Position numbers and translations under genes: made by a program | The notes under the pieces: model-generated | The model's database searches: none | What the model was told of the DNA's origin: nothing | The model's input: only the letters and a program-made list of their open reading frames with translations | Assembly: GCF_019097595.1 (NCBI RefSeq) | Contig: NC_080714.1 | Coordinates: 21,439,259-21,503,258, forward strand | Origin: Hemibagrus wyckioides | Lineage: Eukaryota; Chordata; Actinopteri; Siluriformes; Bagridae | Reading direction: 5' to 3' | Length of the DNA stretch: 64,000 nucleotides | In this document: positions 23,423 through 34,599 of the stretch, piece by piece | How the letters are laid out: the number at the start of each line of letters is the position of its first letter | Position numbering within the stretch: the first letter of the stretch is position 1

Positions 23423-24127
23423 CTGGAATAAACACAGTTATCTCTAAGTAAACATCTCTAAATTTTTCTTTTTAAAAAATATGGCTTAATATCAACCCTT
23501 GTTGCACTCCCAGACATTTAAATACGCTATTTTATATTCAGAAAGACTTTCATATATCCTCCCAGTGTCGTTTATTCATCAGCTAAACACTTCACCAGGT
23601 TAAAGCACCCATAAACATATCATTTTAAACCATTAAAATAATATATGCACATTATATATGAGCAGCAGCATGACACAACTCTTCACCTATATTTTCTCTT
23701 GACTTTTCTCTCTTGAAAACTACAGGCTAAATCAACTGAAGGAGAAATAAAACCTGAAAAATTGCATTTCGCGATTCTGACTCCACTGAGACACACGACT
23801 AAAAGCAATAGCTGTTTATTGGTTTCATTTAAATTAAATTCATTATGTAGAATATATAAATTATAATTCACCATGGAAATCTTTATTGAAGTCTATTGTT
23901 CAATAGTTTATTGTTTTAAGCCATAGCCTCAGACTAAGTGTATTATGTAGCTGTTATGGACTGGAGAGCTTGCGTATGGGCAGATTTTGACAAATCGTTC
24001 TCAAATCACCTATAACAAGGTTTCGGTTTTATTTTCAGTTTTAAATGAGCCAATTTAATCATTATAATCTATATAATCAGTTATGCAAGAGAATGAGAAG
24101 TCAGAATGTGTGTTTTAGTTCAGATAT

Positions 24128-24262
24128 ATCCATCCATCCATCCATCCATTCATTTTCTGAACCACGTATCCTACAAAGGGTCATAAGGAAAATGGAACCT
24201 ATCCCAGAGGATTCGGGGGACAAGGCAAGGGACACTAGGGATGGGGTGCAAGTCTGTCTCAG
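24128..24262 (+). mobile_element. L2-type LINE 3' fragment, upstream half
   Basis: (ATCC)n at 24129-24150, then CATTTTCTGAACCACGTATC and AACCTATCCCAGAGG. This half is separated from 24730-24910 by another inserted repeat. Confidence 0.6.
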
Positions 24263-24620
24263 AGCAATTCAATTCAATTCTATTTCCATAGTGCTTTTAA
24301 CAATGGACATTGCCTCAAAGCAGCTTTAGAGAACATTAGAAATATAATACAAAAGGTTCAAGATTACTATTAGACTTATATTTGAATTTATTTATATTAA
24401 TCCCTAATGAGCAAGCCTGAGGCGACTGTAGCAAGGAAAAACTCCCTTAGATGTGGAAGAAACCTTGAGAGGAACCAGATTCAAAAGGGAACCTAATCCT
24501 CATTTAGGTGACACCACAGAGTGTGAATTACCATGAACACCAGAGAGTGTGATTATAAATTATTATAAACACTGGAGGGTGTGAATTACCATAAACATTG
24601 GAGAGTGTGATTATGAATAA
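24263..24620 (-). mobile_element. dispersed fish repeat ending in (TTCAA)n
   Basis: Contains CTCAAAGCAGCTTTAGAGAA, GAGCAAGCCTGAGGCGACTG, GGAAGAAACCTTGAGAGGAA and CAGATTCAAAAGGGAACC. The same repeat occurs in the opposite orientation at 40790-41215, where it ends AAAAGCGCTATACAAAAATT (GAATT)n. It is a non-coding dispersed element whose class I cannot assign with certainty. It lies in the last ajap1 intron. Confidence 0.65.
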
Positions 24621-24729
24621 TGTCCTCTCTACAGTCATATACAGACAGTTGTGTAACCAGGAGCTCCAGAGCAACTCATAAATTAGCTCGACATCTGAGT
24701 TCATCTAAAAGCACAGTCTCTCTCACACA

Positions 24730-24910
24730 CAAATTAACACACTACAGACAATTTAGAGATGCCAGTCAGTCTACAAAGGCATGTCTCTGGACTAAGGGAG
24801 GAAACCAGAGCAACCTGAGGTACTGGGAGAACATGCAAACTCCATGCACACAAGGCAGAACTGGGAATCCAACACGCAACCCTGGAGGTGCAAGGCAAAA
24901 GTACTAACCG
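24730..24910 (+). mobile_element. L2-type LINE 3' fragment, downstream half
   Basis: Contains ACAATTTAGAGATGCCAGTC, GGAGGAAACCAGAGCAACCT and GAGAACATGCAAACTCCATG, a dispersed block that normally follows the 24128-24262 type sequence. Confidence 0.6.
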
Positions 24911-26200
24911 GGATCAGCTATACTGTACTATCAGAATGATTGTTCACTGGATTTGTAAAAATTATATCATGTAGTTAAATCTCATCTGTTGATGCAGGCT
25001 ATATAATTGCTTTATAGTTGCTGTAGTGTGAGATTAGTTTTCTCACCTTACGGCAAGCTGTACATAAAATGTAATGTGAGGCAGGGAAAGGACACTCATT
25101 TAGAAAGGACGGTTTAGCAGTGGGGGGAACCTGACAACCTCACATTTGAAAATATTTGCACAGATTTATAACTTGGGGTAGTAAATGTGCATCCGAGATA
25201 CAGACTGCATTGACGAGCATGAAACACCGTGTCCCACACCAGCTGCTCAATTCACTTCAGAATAAAATGAAACGACCCTCCAAACAGGCCATCCAGGTCA
25301 GACGAGGGCAGAATGCTGAGAATAGAGTGGTGAGAGAAGGAAAGAAAGAAAGCTCTGAAATGAGTTCTGTTTCATTACGTGATTCAAGATTTCTTCGTAC
25401 CTTTCTCCCACAGTGTTTTTTTTTTCCTATTCCTTGCTTGAATGCAGTGCATCCAAGGAAATAACACTTTTGCACACCGGGCTTTGAGTGGATTTGACAG
25501 TTCCAAAGTCCTTTATGTAATATAGGACTGTCAAACCCACTGAAATGTTTGCTCACTGTTCAGAATGTCACATCATTACATGCCTTTAGACTAATTGCTT
25601 AGTCTAAGATAATATTCCTTAATGCATGATTGTGTCTGGGGCTATTCAACTAATTGAAGTGTAAAACGCAGCTAAGCTTTACAAAACCAGCACACATAAA
25701 TACAACACAAAACATACCCTGGAGAAAAAGTGGAAAGAAAAGTCAGCTCTCCACCAAGCACTTTTTCAAGCAGGGGATTTAGAAAATGTGGGAAAACAAC
25801 TGAAACAAAAAAAAAAAATCATAACAATGCTTGAGGCATGAATCTATAAAAACTGTAAGTGTTTTGTAGAAATAGGGAATAAAACCAGGCTTGCAGCCTA
25901 TGATCTTTACTTGTAACTCACTCTGTGATTTAGTGACATACTTAAAGTCGCTCCAAAAAATAATAAAGATAGTGAATAAAACATGTACACACACTAAGAC
26001 AATGTAACCGTCTCATACGCCTGTCATGACTGATTACTTATGCTGTCAAAACGCTCTGATCCACCTCAACCTTGAAGAATTAACTGAAGAATTAACGAAT
26101 AAACATTTTAAAGTTATTTTAAAGCAGAAACTAAGCTTTAAAGGCACAACTAACTAAATGAGAGCAAATCATGTATGATGAAGTGTAATTGTAGTTGGGT
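24911..26200. other. ajap1 last intron, no other feature seen
   Basis: Intronic sequence without supported coding or repeat features. Short poly-T and poly-A runs only. Confidence 0.5.
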
Positions 26201-26203
26201 TCC

Positions 26204-26530
26204 GTTATGACCAGTGTCCTATTATCTGTGTTGTGATCTGACATAGAACTAGAACACACTTCGCAAGGACAAGCATATGACATAACCAGTCAGTTATGAA
26301 AGTATATAACAACTGTTATATGTTCTGTTATGACCAGTGTCCTATTATCTGTGTTGTGATCTGACATAGAACTAGAACACACTTCGCAAGGACAAGCATA
26401 TGACATAACCAGTCAGTTATGAAAGTATATAACAACTGTTATATGTTCTGTTATGACCAGTGTCTTATTATCTGTGTTGTGATCTGACATAGAACTAGAA
26501 CACACTTCGCAAGAACAAGCATATGACATA
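26204..26530. repeat. 123-bp tandem repeat, 2.7 copies
   Basis: The unit begins GTTATGACCAGTGTCCTATT. Copies start at 26204, 26327 and 26450, and the third is partial. The units are almost identical, differing by about two substitutions (CCTATT/CTTATT and AAGGAC/AAGAAC). It lies in the last ajap1 intron, about 390 bp downstream of the cytoplasmic exon in transcript order. Confidence 0.95.
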
Positions 26531-26916
26531 TATGCAATAGTCACTGTTACTATTTAACTGTTATTCTATCTATCTATATTAACGATCAAATGGATTATGA
26601 CATATTTATGTAAATAAATATTATTATTTGCATAGGCATGGATTTTAAAATAATACAAAATCTCAAAAATCTAATTATAAATATATTCTTTTTGGCATTC
26701 TGCCTCCAGAAAGGAAAAATAAGTTCTGGTAAAGCAAATCCCTTGGTGTATGTAAAATATATTTAATCTTAAGAAATATAAGCAATTTACATTTGAAAAT
26801 CTGTCATTCTTTTTGCTTTGGGTGCATGTGTGTGTGTGTGTGCGTGTGTATGCATCAAGAGATTTGCGAGCACTGTTAAATATGTTCAGGCGCCCTGCAC
26901 AGGATGCGTCTCTCAC

Positions 26917-27159
26917 CTGCTCCCATTATAGGTGGTCTTGTAAATCGGTGTGTGTTGGATCATCTCGTCTGTGTAGACGGGCACAGCGGTGCGCACACAC
27001 TCGTGGGAGCACTGTAAACTGTCGTTGTAGGCGGTGAAGATGTCCACCTTGCTGGACACGCGTGCTGGCGTGAAGTCAGTCAGGTTCTGGCAGCTCTCTT
27101 CCTGCTGGTTGATCTTCCTCTGGTGGCTAGTGTGGCGGCCATTCCCCGACTGTGCACAG
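26917..27159 (-). CDS. ajap1: ajap1 cytoplasmic-tail exon
   Basis: This 243-nt exon begins after TTTTGTAG (acceptor AG at 27161-27160) and ends AGCAG|GTGAGA (donor 26916-26915). It encodes most of the cytoplasmic tail: the second Cys of NCC, then AQSGNGRHTSHQRKINQQEE, then SCQNLTDF and on to the tyrosine-containing IFTAYND, CSHECVR, VPVYTDE and YKTTYNGS. These blocks are the most conserved part of the AJAP1 family and are diagnostic. The tail is the side reported to mediate basolateral sorting and junction association in mammals. Open frame upstream of 27159 (to 27356) is intronic. The exon opens with 1 nt of a codon and closes with 2 nt, consistent with both neighbours. Confidence 0.96.
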
Positions 27160-27391
27160 CTACAAAAACACGCACCAAATTCACAAAGCCAACATAAAAT
27201 CATACCTTGAACCCCCGTGCCTGTTTTACACTTAACATGTATAGGGGAAACAGACACACACACACAAAACAAAAGTTTGGGTTGATATAGTAAAGTTGTG
27301 GATGTAATAGAGAGACAAGGACCGGGAGAGACAGACAAAAAGCACAGGAATGACATTAATTACAGTTATGCTAGAAAAGAATCTTTCCTAC

Positions 27392-27479
27392 CAGTTTTTA
27401 AGGACTAGTGTTGTTATCAAGGCTGCGACGACCATGATGAGGGAAACAGTGATAGTGATGATCTGATGCACTGCCAGAC
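27392..27479 (-). CDS. ajap1: ajap1 transmembrane exon
   Basis: This 88-nt exon lies between a CGCAG acceptor (27480-27481) and a GT donor (27391-27390, AACTG|GTAGGA). With one base from the previous exon it reads GLAVHQIITITVSLIMVVAA, then LITTLVLKN and the first two bases of Cys279. This is the membrane span (about residues 256-276) and stop-transfer lysine of AJAP1, almost identical to the mammalian segment as I recall it. Intron phases match on both sides: G|GT upstream and TG|C downstream. It is too short to appear as an ordinary open frame and was found by translating across the splice sites. The upstream intron is about 19.2 kb and the downstream intron only 232 bp. Confidence 0.95.
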
Positions 27480-29630
27480 CTGCGAGTGTACACACACGAC
27501 AACAAACAACTTCAGTTCAGTTCAATTCTGGTCTGATCTAGGCAGCATGTAGTTGTAGTTAGAAGCCCACAAGATTAACACTGTATAAAAAGTAATCATT
27601 AACAATAAAAGGTATTACAATAAAGTTTTATGTCAAATGTACAGATATGAAAGTCAAGTAAAAATGATAGTGTATTGTTATAGTATAATATATTCATCAC
27701 TGCAATATCACTGCAAATCAACACAAAGTTTTTCTCTATGCTATGATGAAGCATGTCTATCTTGATAGGTGTTATCTTCAGCAGGTATGAAAATGATGGA
27801 AATCATATTCCATGGCTTCTAGAGTTACCAGATATCAGCTCACTTCAATATGATGAGGTGAGATACAGGATCGAGATACTCTCTAACACCATCAATACTG
27901 AGGTAATCTTCCGTTCAGCACGTTGTTATTTTTTCCTTTAAATTGTCACCCATCTATATTCTGCTATTATTGTAATATTCTCAAGCACATCACCTCATGT
28001 TTGAGAAGCAAATGAAAAAAAAAAGAAGCTAAAACCTATCATGATGTGCTGATATCACTCAGCAAACCTTTTTCTTCAGTTAGAGCCAAATGTTCCAAAA
28101 ATGACAGTGAAGGTTATTACAGCAAACTGCACATACTGAACAGCCAGTTCTGCAGCTCGGAAATTTATACCCAAAGGCCCAATTGCTGCAAGTGACAGGA
28201 ACAGAAGCTTTACACGATGCTCTCTGTTAGTAAATTCATGCAATTTTGTGGTAGGATTAAATACATACCAGTGCCATTCCTGGCTACAGATAAACCATAA
28301 GGCCCTTGGGATTTTAGAGTTAACCCACAGAAACCCTCCATGTCCTATCTGGGCAAATATTGTACGCCTGCCGAGCACCTGAGAGCAACTTCAACCCCAC
28401 TGAATGATGAAGAAGAGATGTTCTAAACGAGGCAATCTGCCACCAGCTTGACATAATCGGTCTACACATTAGCAGAAGTGGGGTGCTGCTGAGCGATACA
28501 GCCTGCCGAGGAGAGCCACGGATTCATAAAGTTCTGCTTCAGAAGCAATAACACACTCCATGACCTGAAGACACCTGGCACGGACACTTCACTTGGCAAA
28601 GCGGCAAATTGAGCACGGAGGCCAGCAGAAGTCCACTGACAGAATATCATCAATAACGCTTCCCCACTCTTTACACAGTCGTCTCATTTGTAGTTTATGT
28701 GATATTCATTACCCTGGCAAGGATAGGAAATGAGACCATGTTTCGTAGGCTAAATCAATACATTTTCTTGTGCAAACGTAACCTTTTAAATGTATTTGAA
28801 CTGTCATATTATGAAAGATTGAAGCTTTGAAAGGCCATATTCAATTGTCATTCGATGCCAGTGCTCTGGAATGCATAGTAGATGACGGTTCAAACGTGTA
28901 GTGATGTGACTCAAACTCAAATGAGTGAGACTGAAAGAGCTGCAGGGCCTTGAACTCTGTGTTTACGGTATGATCAAGGTTATAAAAAAAAATAACGGAA
29001 TAAGAAATAATAAGGAAAAATAACTCAAATGTATAATCTTGGGTGCTGAGTGCTCAGCACTGGCTGAAATACCACATAACCCTGCCCTTTTGCTACAAAA
29101 GCCTCAATTCAATTTTCTTCAAAAGTGAGTAAGAACTTAAGGATTTGTAAACTGAGTTACATGCCAGACACACAGTGCTTCAAAATACACAAGTACCACA
29201 GCCTCAGGCTATGTTTTTTTTCCTTTCCAATAAGCAACTTGATCAAATTCACCAAATGTTGCAGTCCAGCACATGCCAAACGACTAGCATTATTTAATAT
29301 ACGGTAATAAAAGCTATGCTTCAATGAACAGAGAACAGGGATTGTCTTGCTGGACAATCCGTTCTAATAAGTGCAATGTATCTCCACTATCTTGCTGTTT
29401 TCACACACTTCTACCGCACATTTAAGCTCAGTGATACATCAGGTGATGCTGAGGATCATCTGAGGTATCGCTAAAAATGCAGGTTTTCAGGTAAAATAGT
29501 AGCAGTGGTAAAAAAAAAAAAAAAAAGACTGAAAAAATGATTCATTCCTTCATTGATTCATTCTCCTTCTCTTTTTTTCTGGTGGAGGTCACAGTGAAAA
29601 GTAGCTGATAAGGTCTTTCCAGACGTCTTT
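27480..29630. other. ajap1 long intron, portion nearest the transmembrane exon
   Basis: No exon-like frame with splice sites. A repeat-free, compositionally balanced block at 28290-28660 may be a non-coding conserved element. The open frame at 28076-28378 (minus) has no recognisable domain. Confidence 0.45.
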
Positions 29631-29635
29631 ATCCC

Positions 29636-29975
29636 GCGCCACAGACTCCTCTTAGCGAATCCACAGATGTTCCCTAACCTAACTGTGAGATATGATCTCT
29701 CCAGCAGGTCCAGGGTCTGTGGGAAGGTTTATGTCCAGTGGGATGTGCTTGATATGCTTGATACAGCTCTTGGAGGTGTGCTTTACCAGGTGCAAAAACC
29801 ACCTCAAGAGCTTCACATAAGAGCTCTACTTCAAGGCTCTCCAAGATTTCCAAGCTTCTTTGCTTATCACAAGAACCCTGCAGAAGAACCTGTTTCATTG
29901 CCTGTACTTTACTCTATTACCCACAAGTCAGGACCACATGTGAGGATAGGGATGTAGACTGTACAGTGTTAGATG
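29636..29975 (+). mobile_element. degenerate LINE-type retroelement relic
   Basis: Contains TCTCCAGCAGGTCCAGGGTC, TCCAGTGGGATGTGC, AAAACCACCTCAAGAGCT and CAGGACCACATGTGAGGATA with GGGATGTAGACTG. This series resembles a dispersed block I associate with fish LINE reverse-transcriptase genes near their 3' ends. It is heavily decayed, and the 96-residue open frame across it is not a functional protein. Confidence 0.45.
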
Positions 29976-29979
29976 ATCA

Positions 29980-32370
29980 CTAGCCATTTCTGAATTTTAC
30001 TTCCAAAGGAATTGATCTAAACCTGATTTTAACATTTTCAAATATAGTTAGCAATTCTTAATGAGAATAAAATCCTGATTCCATAAGAAACAGCTCTGTT
30101 ACACTGACCTGACAGAAAGAAACATCACCAACCAATCAATGTATTTTCTTAACACAACCTACAATGTTTTTAATGCATCAGAGGCTTGTGCAATGTGAAC
30201 TTTATCTTCACTACAGGGTCAACAGAACAGTCTATCTATAATAAATGATACGTTATATATGCAAGGTACTTCATTTAAAAAGGAATAAATGCATTGGAGA
30301 AGCAGCTCAACCCACTGAGTCCCATTGAGAGGCAGAGTCTTTTACACATGAACATGGCAGTGATTCATGATTCACAAAAAAGTGACTCAGCAGCAAGCAC
30401 GTTGAACTGAAACCTTGTGCTTTCCCATTACTCACAAAAATGCCTGCAGTCACATCATGGAGAAGGTTTAAGATATAGAAAATGCATAATAATGCCATTA
30501 TTAAATCCAACACATTCATCAGAAAGTACTGATAAATAAAGTTCTCATTTAACGTTCTAAAGGCAACAAGAAAGCTTAAAACTTGCTCACAATGCTTTGC
30601 CACCTTAGATTCTCTAACACACTTTATAATACAGTAACCTTGATAGGGTACAACAGTCAGTGGCCTGCACTTTTTAATGAGCTGTTGTTGTTTTTTTTCC
30701 CCCTAGCTGTTGTTGTTCTACTGTCTTGTTAGTGCTACATCCTAATTTCTATGCGAGGCTTCGTCACTGTTGCTAATTAGCCTTGAGAATGTGTCACCAT
30801 CACCATTAAATCGATTTATGTGTGTCAGTGTTTCTGATTGTAGGGCTGAATTGATAACCATATGTGGGCTGAGAGATTAAGGCAGGCAAGCGGGATGTTT
30901 CAGCAAGCCAGGCAGGCTGAGCCAAGCGCCACACGATGCTGAACATGTGAGAGTGAGTGTTTTTATTTCTGAAAAAAAAAAAAACCCTCAGATTAAGCAG
31001 GCTTAATGCAGCAGTCTTACCAAACACAGCGCCTCAGCACAGCTGTCAACATGATGGTGACTCAAGTGGTCTATTAGTAAACACAAAACGAGTATTACAG
31101 CTAGGGTAATGTCCAAATCAGGGACAAAAAAAAACATCATAATTCATGATTTTACTAACAGTGTGTCTTTATGTAGAGTTAATTTTGGGTAAGGAATAAA
31201 ACAGGACAGGTTTGTAGTTATAATCTTGTAAAGTTAGAGGTAAAATCGACCAGAAGTACATAATACTGTAATTTCTAGTATACTGGCAGAGAAAATTTCA
31301 TATTGTGTGATACAATGCATACTAAATATTAAAACTCAGCTTGAAATATCTGCATAAAACCAAATCACCATGCCGGGTGTTGCACCGTTCTGCACTGAGC
31401 CTGTACTCTGAACAGTAAGGTGATAAACAGTTGATTTCTACAGTGGCACAATACCACTGGCCCAATTGTGAAACGCTCACAGCACCATAACCAGCCCTGA
31501 CATTTCATTGACTTTATATAACAGCAGCCCACTTGTGCCAAGGCAGTTCAGATTGAATAAGCAGCTCTACAGAAGTTTGATTGCACCTAAGAAGCAATGT
31601 TCTACAGTTTGACCATGTAGGTAGCCCTTTGTAATGTTTTTTTTCCTTTTTCCACTGCACTGTATTACCTGCTGTCAAGGGGGTTCAAACACTCATTTAG
31701 TCCATATCGATGTGCTGAGCTGTCCTGATTGCTTAGCTGACACTTTGGCCCGTGTGCTTCTGCATATGCATGAGGACAAGTTCACTTCCTTTGCCTCTAT
31801 TCAGTTGTGCGGTCACAGCAGGTTAATGTCATCTCCTTCTCGCTGGCTAGAAAACATCCTGCACACCAATATGTTGCTTTGAGGGTGATATACACCTCCA
31901 CCACAGGATTTAAACCCATTAAAAAAGTCCATATTAGAAATGGTTATTCCAGTGTGACGTTCTTAATGCAATTTGGAAACAATAAAAATGTAAAAAGGAG
32001 TAACAAAAATATATTATGTCCCCTGTATGTACCCTGCAAGGCTATTGTTTTTCCTCTGAATACAGTTGGGTTTGACATCGAGAGATGAACATTAGATTAG
32101 ATATTAGAACGATAGATCAGACTTTCAGCTTTCAATTCCTGATATTAACATCTACATCTGTTAAACATTGTTTAGACCCACCCATTTTGTGCCATAAAAC
32201 ATTTAATAGTTCTGAATATCTACTCTTACTTTTTGACCCTTTGTTTTTTTGGCCTGTGAAGACAGCATTATTTGTTAAAAAGGTTAAACTAACATGAAGA
32301 CCAGGCAGCTGGCTATGGGAGAAAAGCAAGCCATTTTAAAGCTGAGAAAATATTGATATTTAATATATAA
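29980..32370. other. ajap1 long intron, no feature seen
   Basis: AT-rich intronic DNA without supported genes or recognised repeats. Confidence 0.45.
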
Positions 32371-32379
32371 AATACATGT

Positions 32380-32612
32380 CCGCTGTTGGTCTAGCAGCAG
32401 GATCCTGCACTCTCATTGCCATGACCCTGGTTCAGGCTGAGGGGTTAAACTACCACTGAGGGGTTAAACCTCAGTGTCGGTCCCAAGCCCAGATAAAATG
32501 GTAGGGTTTTGTCAGGAAGGGCGTCCAGAGTAAATCCCGTGCCAAATCAAATATGCGGACCAGATGATCCACTGTGGCGACCCTGAACAAGGAGCAGCCA
32601 AAAGAACAACAG
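32380..32612 (+). mobile_element. SINE (family 3)
   Basis: Head GTTGGTCTAGCAGCAGGATC with a B-box-like CCTGGTTCAGG. The body GGTCCCAAGCCCAGATAAA, TCAGGAAGGGCGTCCAGAGT, CAAATATGCGGACCAGATGA and GATCCACTGTGGCGACCCTG ends GAGCAGCCAAAAGAACAACA. This is a widespread fish SINE type with tRNA-like promoter remnants. Confidence 0.7.
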
Positions 32613-32694
32613 TATAAAATATAAATACAAAACTAATAGAAAAATCTGATTCTGAAAAATAAAGAAATCACATATGTGTACTAACAACCAGATG

Positions 32695-33125
32695 TCAACA
32701 AAGTTGGCCAAGGAAAACAACAGAAGTTGGTGACAGAAACATTGTGAGAGTTGCGAAGAAAAATCTCAAAAACAACAGCCAGTGACGTCATTAACATCCT
32801 CCACAGGGCAGGGGTGAAGATTTCACAATCCATTGTTCAAAGAAGACACAGAGAGCAGAAATATAGAGGCCACAAGGTGCAAATCACTCAATAACACAAA
32901 GAATCAGAAAGCCAGATTGAAGCTTGCAGACAAATACAGAGATGAGCAATAAAAGTTCTGGAACCTAGACTAACCCTTAACAAAAATGACAGAAAAGCCA
33001 AAGTGTGTAGAAACAAAGGATCTCCTTTCTTATTTATTGTCTCAGATTTATATTTGGACCTCAAACCCAAATGTATTTAGTGTATAACAAAAAGAAAGGT
33101 ATTGTTGTTCCAATACTTTTGGATG
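32695..33125 (+). pseudogene. Tc1 family 4 relic
   Basis: The plus strand carries broken transposase: VRVAKKNLKNNS, a CATCCTCCACAGGGCAGGGG stretch, TIHCSKKTQRAEIYRGHK, then KESESQIEACRQIQR with frameshifts. It ends with GTTCCAATACTTTTGGATGG, a Tc1-type terminal sequence. Confidence 0.7.
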
Positions 33126-33129
33126 GTAC

Positions 33130-33990
33130 TGTACAATATATGTATATTAAAAAAAACACATTTCCATTGCAGAACTCTCATACAGGTGAGCACAAAGATT
33201 TGCATATCTCTGTATAAGACCAAGGCATGTAATTCTAAAGCAACAAGACATTTATTGGTTGTATTAGACAGATATTCTTTCATCATCAAGGCAAAACTTT
33301 GTTTTCTTTTGGTTGGCCTGGTTATGTTGAAAATTTACCATATTTTAAAAATAAATTATAAAATAAAGGTACATTATTTTTGAATTTTTATGAGGAAACC
33401 ACAAGGAAACCATAAATCATATGCTGATTTCACCGGAGCTCATGCCTCTCATCATTACATACAGTTATAAAATGATGGGCATTATTTAAATATACAGTTT
33501 TAAATGATATTTAATTGCTATAAAGATGTGCTCTGCATCAATCCTCTCCCCTCTTCCCCCTTCACATCTCTCCTTTCCTCTTTCATGCTCCGATGGATGC
33601 AGGAAGCCAGAGGGTGAGGTGGAGTCTTGTTTACGATGGAATGGCAGAGTTTTTATGAGACTTGTGTTTCGTGCTCGACCTTGAACAGGGCTCAGATCTA
33701 ACAGGCTGATTCACCTCTTGTTCCACATATCGATTTCCATCAGGGGACTCATTCCCTAGCCGTCATAAGTAACCCATCACATTCATGAGACAAAGCTGTA
33801 TAATACAGAGAGGGACTGGTGCTAAAGGTATGTCCATTACTCCCTAGTTTACAGAATCAAAGAGAAGGGCATTGTGTCATTTTGTTCGGCCCGTTGCTGA
33901 GGAAAGGTAAATACTGTATAGTGAAACCAATTTTCAGAGAAAATATCCCTGGCCAAACAATTTTCACTATTTTCTATACATAATGTGGGT
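33130..33990. other. ajap1 long intron with a possible conserved block
   Basis: No gene. A repeat-free block around 33580-33800 (GAGGTGGAGTCTTGTTTACG through ATCGATTTCCATCAGGGGAC) stands out from the surrounding AT-rich DNA. Confidence 0.4.
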
Positions 33991-33994
33991 AAAA

Positions 33995-34590
33995 ACTATT
34001 GATCACTACTGTTCCAAACAACCAATCACTTATTACCACTGTTTCCAACAACCAATCACTGATCAGCACTCTTCCCAACAACCAATCACTGAACACCACT
34101 CTTCCAACAACCAATCACTGAACACCACTCTTCCCAACAACCAATCACTGATCACCACTGTTCCCAACAACCAATCACTCTACACCACTGTTCCCAACAA
34201 CCAATCACTCTACACCACTGTTCCCAACAACCAATCACTGAACACCACTGTTCCCCTCAACCAATCACTGAACACCACTGTTCCCAACAACCAATCACTG
34301 AACACCACTGTTCCCTACAACCAATCATTTAACATCACCATTCCCAACAACCAATCACTGAGCACTACTGTTCCCAACAACCAATCATTTAACATCACCA
34401 TTCCCAACAACCAATCACTGAACACTACTGTTCCCAACAACCAATCACTGAACACTACTGTTCCCAACAACCAATCATTTAACATCACCATTCCCAACAA
34501 CCAATCACTGAACACTACTGTTCCCAACAACCAATCACTGAACACCACTGTTCCCTACAACCAATCACTGATCACTATCATGTCCAACTC
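33995..34590. repeat. 30-bp CCAAT-containing minisatellite
   Basis: About 20 tandem units of 30 bp, typical unit CCAATCACTGAACACCACTG-TTCCCAACAA. Nineteen CCAAT motifs can be counted between 34022 and 34561, all on the plus strand at 30-bp spacing, with one 29-bp unit in the row starting 34081. Variants such as CCAATCATTTAACATCACCA are interleaved with the main type and suggest higher-order duplication. Because 30 is a multiple of 3, the array stays open in several frames; the 221-residue frame (NNQSLNTTVP repeats) is a by-product. Confidence 0.95.
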
Positions 34591-34599
34591 ACAAATTTC

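Noticed and set aside
27160..27356. N-terminal half of the open frame at 26913-27356
   Set aside because: It lies upstream of the TTTTGTAG acceptor and has no similarity to AJAP1, whereas the transmembrane exon joins exactly at 27159.
28076..28378. 100-codon minus-strand frame with hydrophobic end
   Set aside because: No recognisable domain, no splice context, and intronic to ajap1.
33995..34590. CRISPR-like array
   Set aside because: There are no unique spacers; the units are contiguous and the whole 30 bp repeats, so it is a minisatellite in a vertebrate genome.
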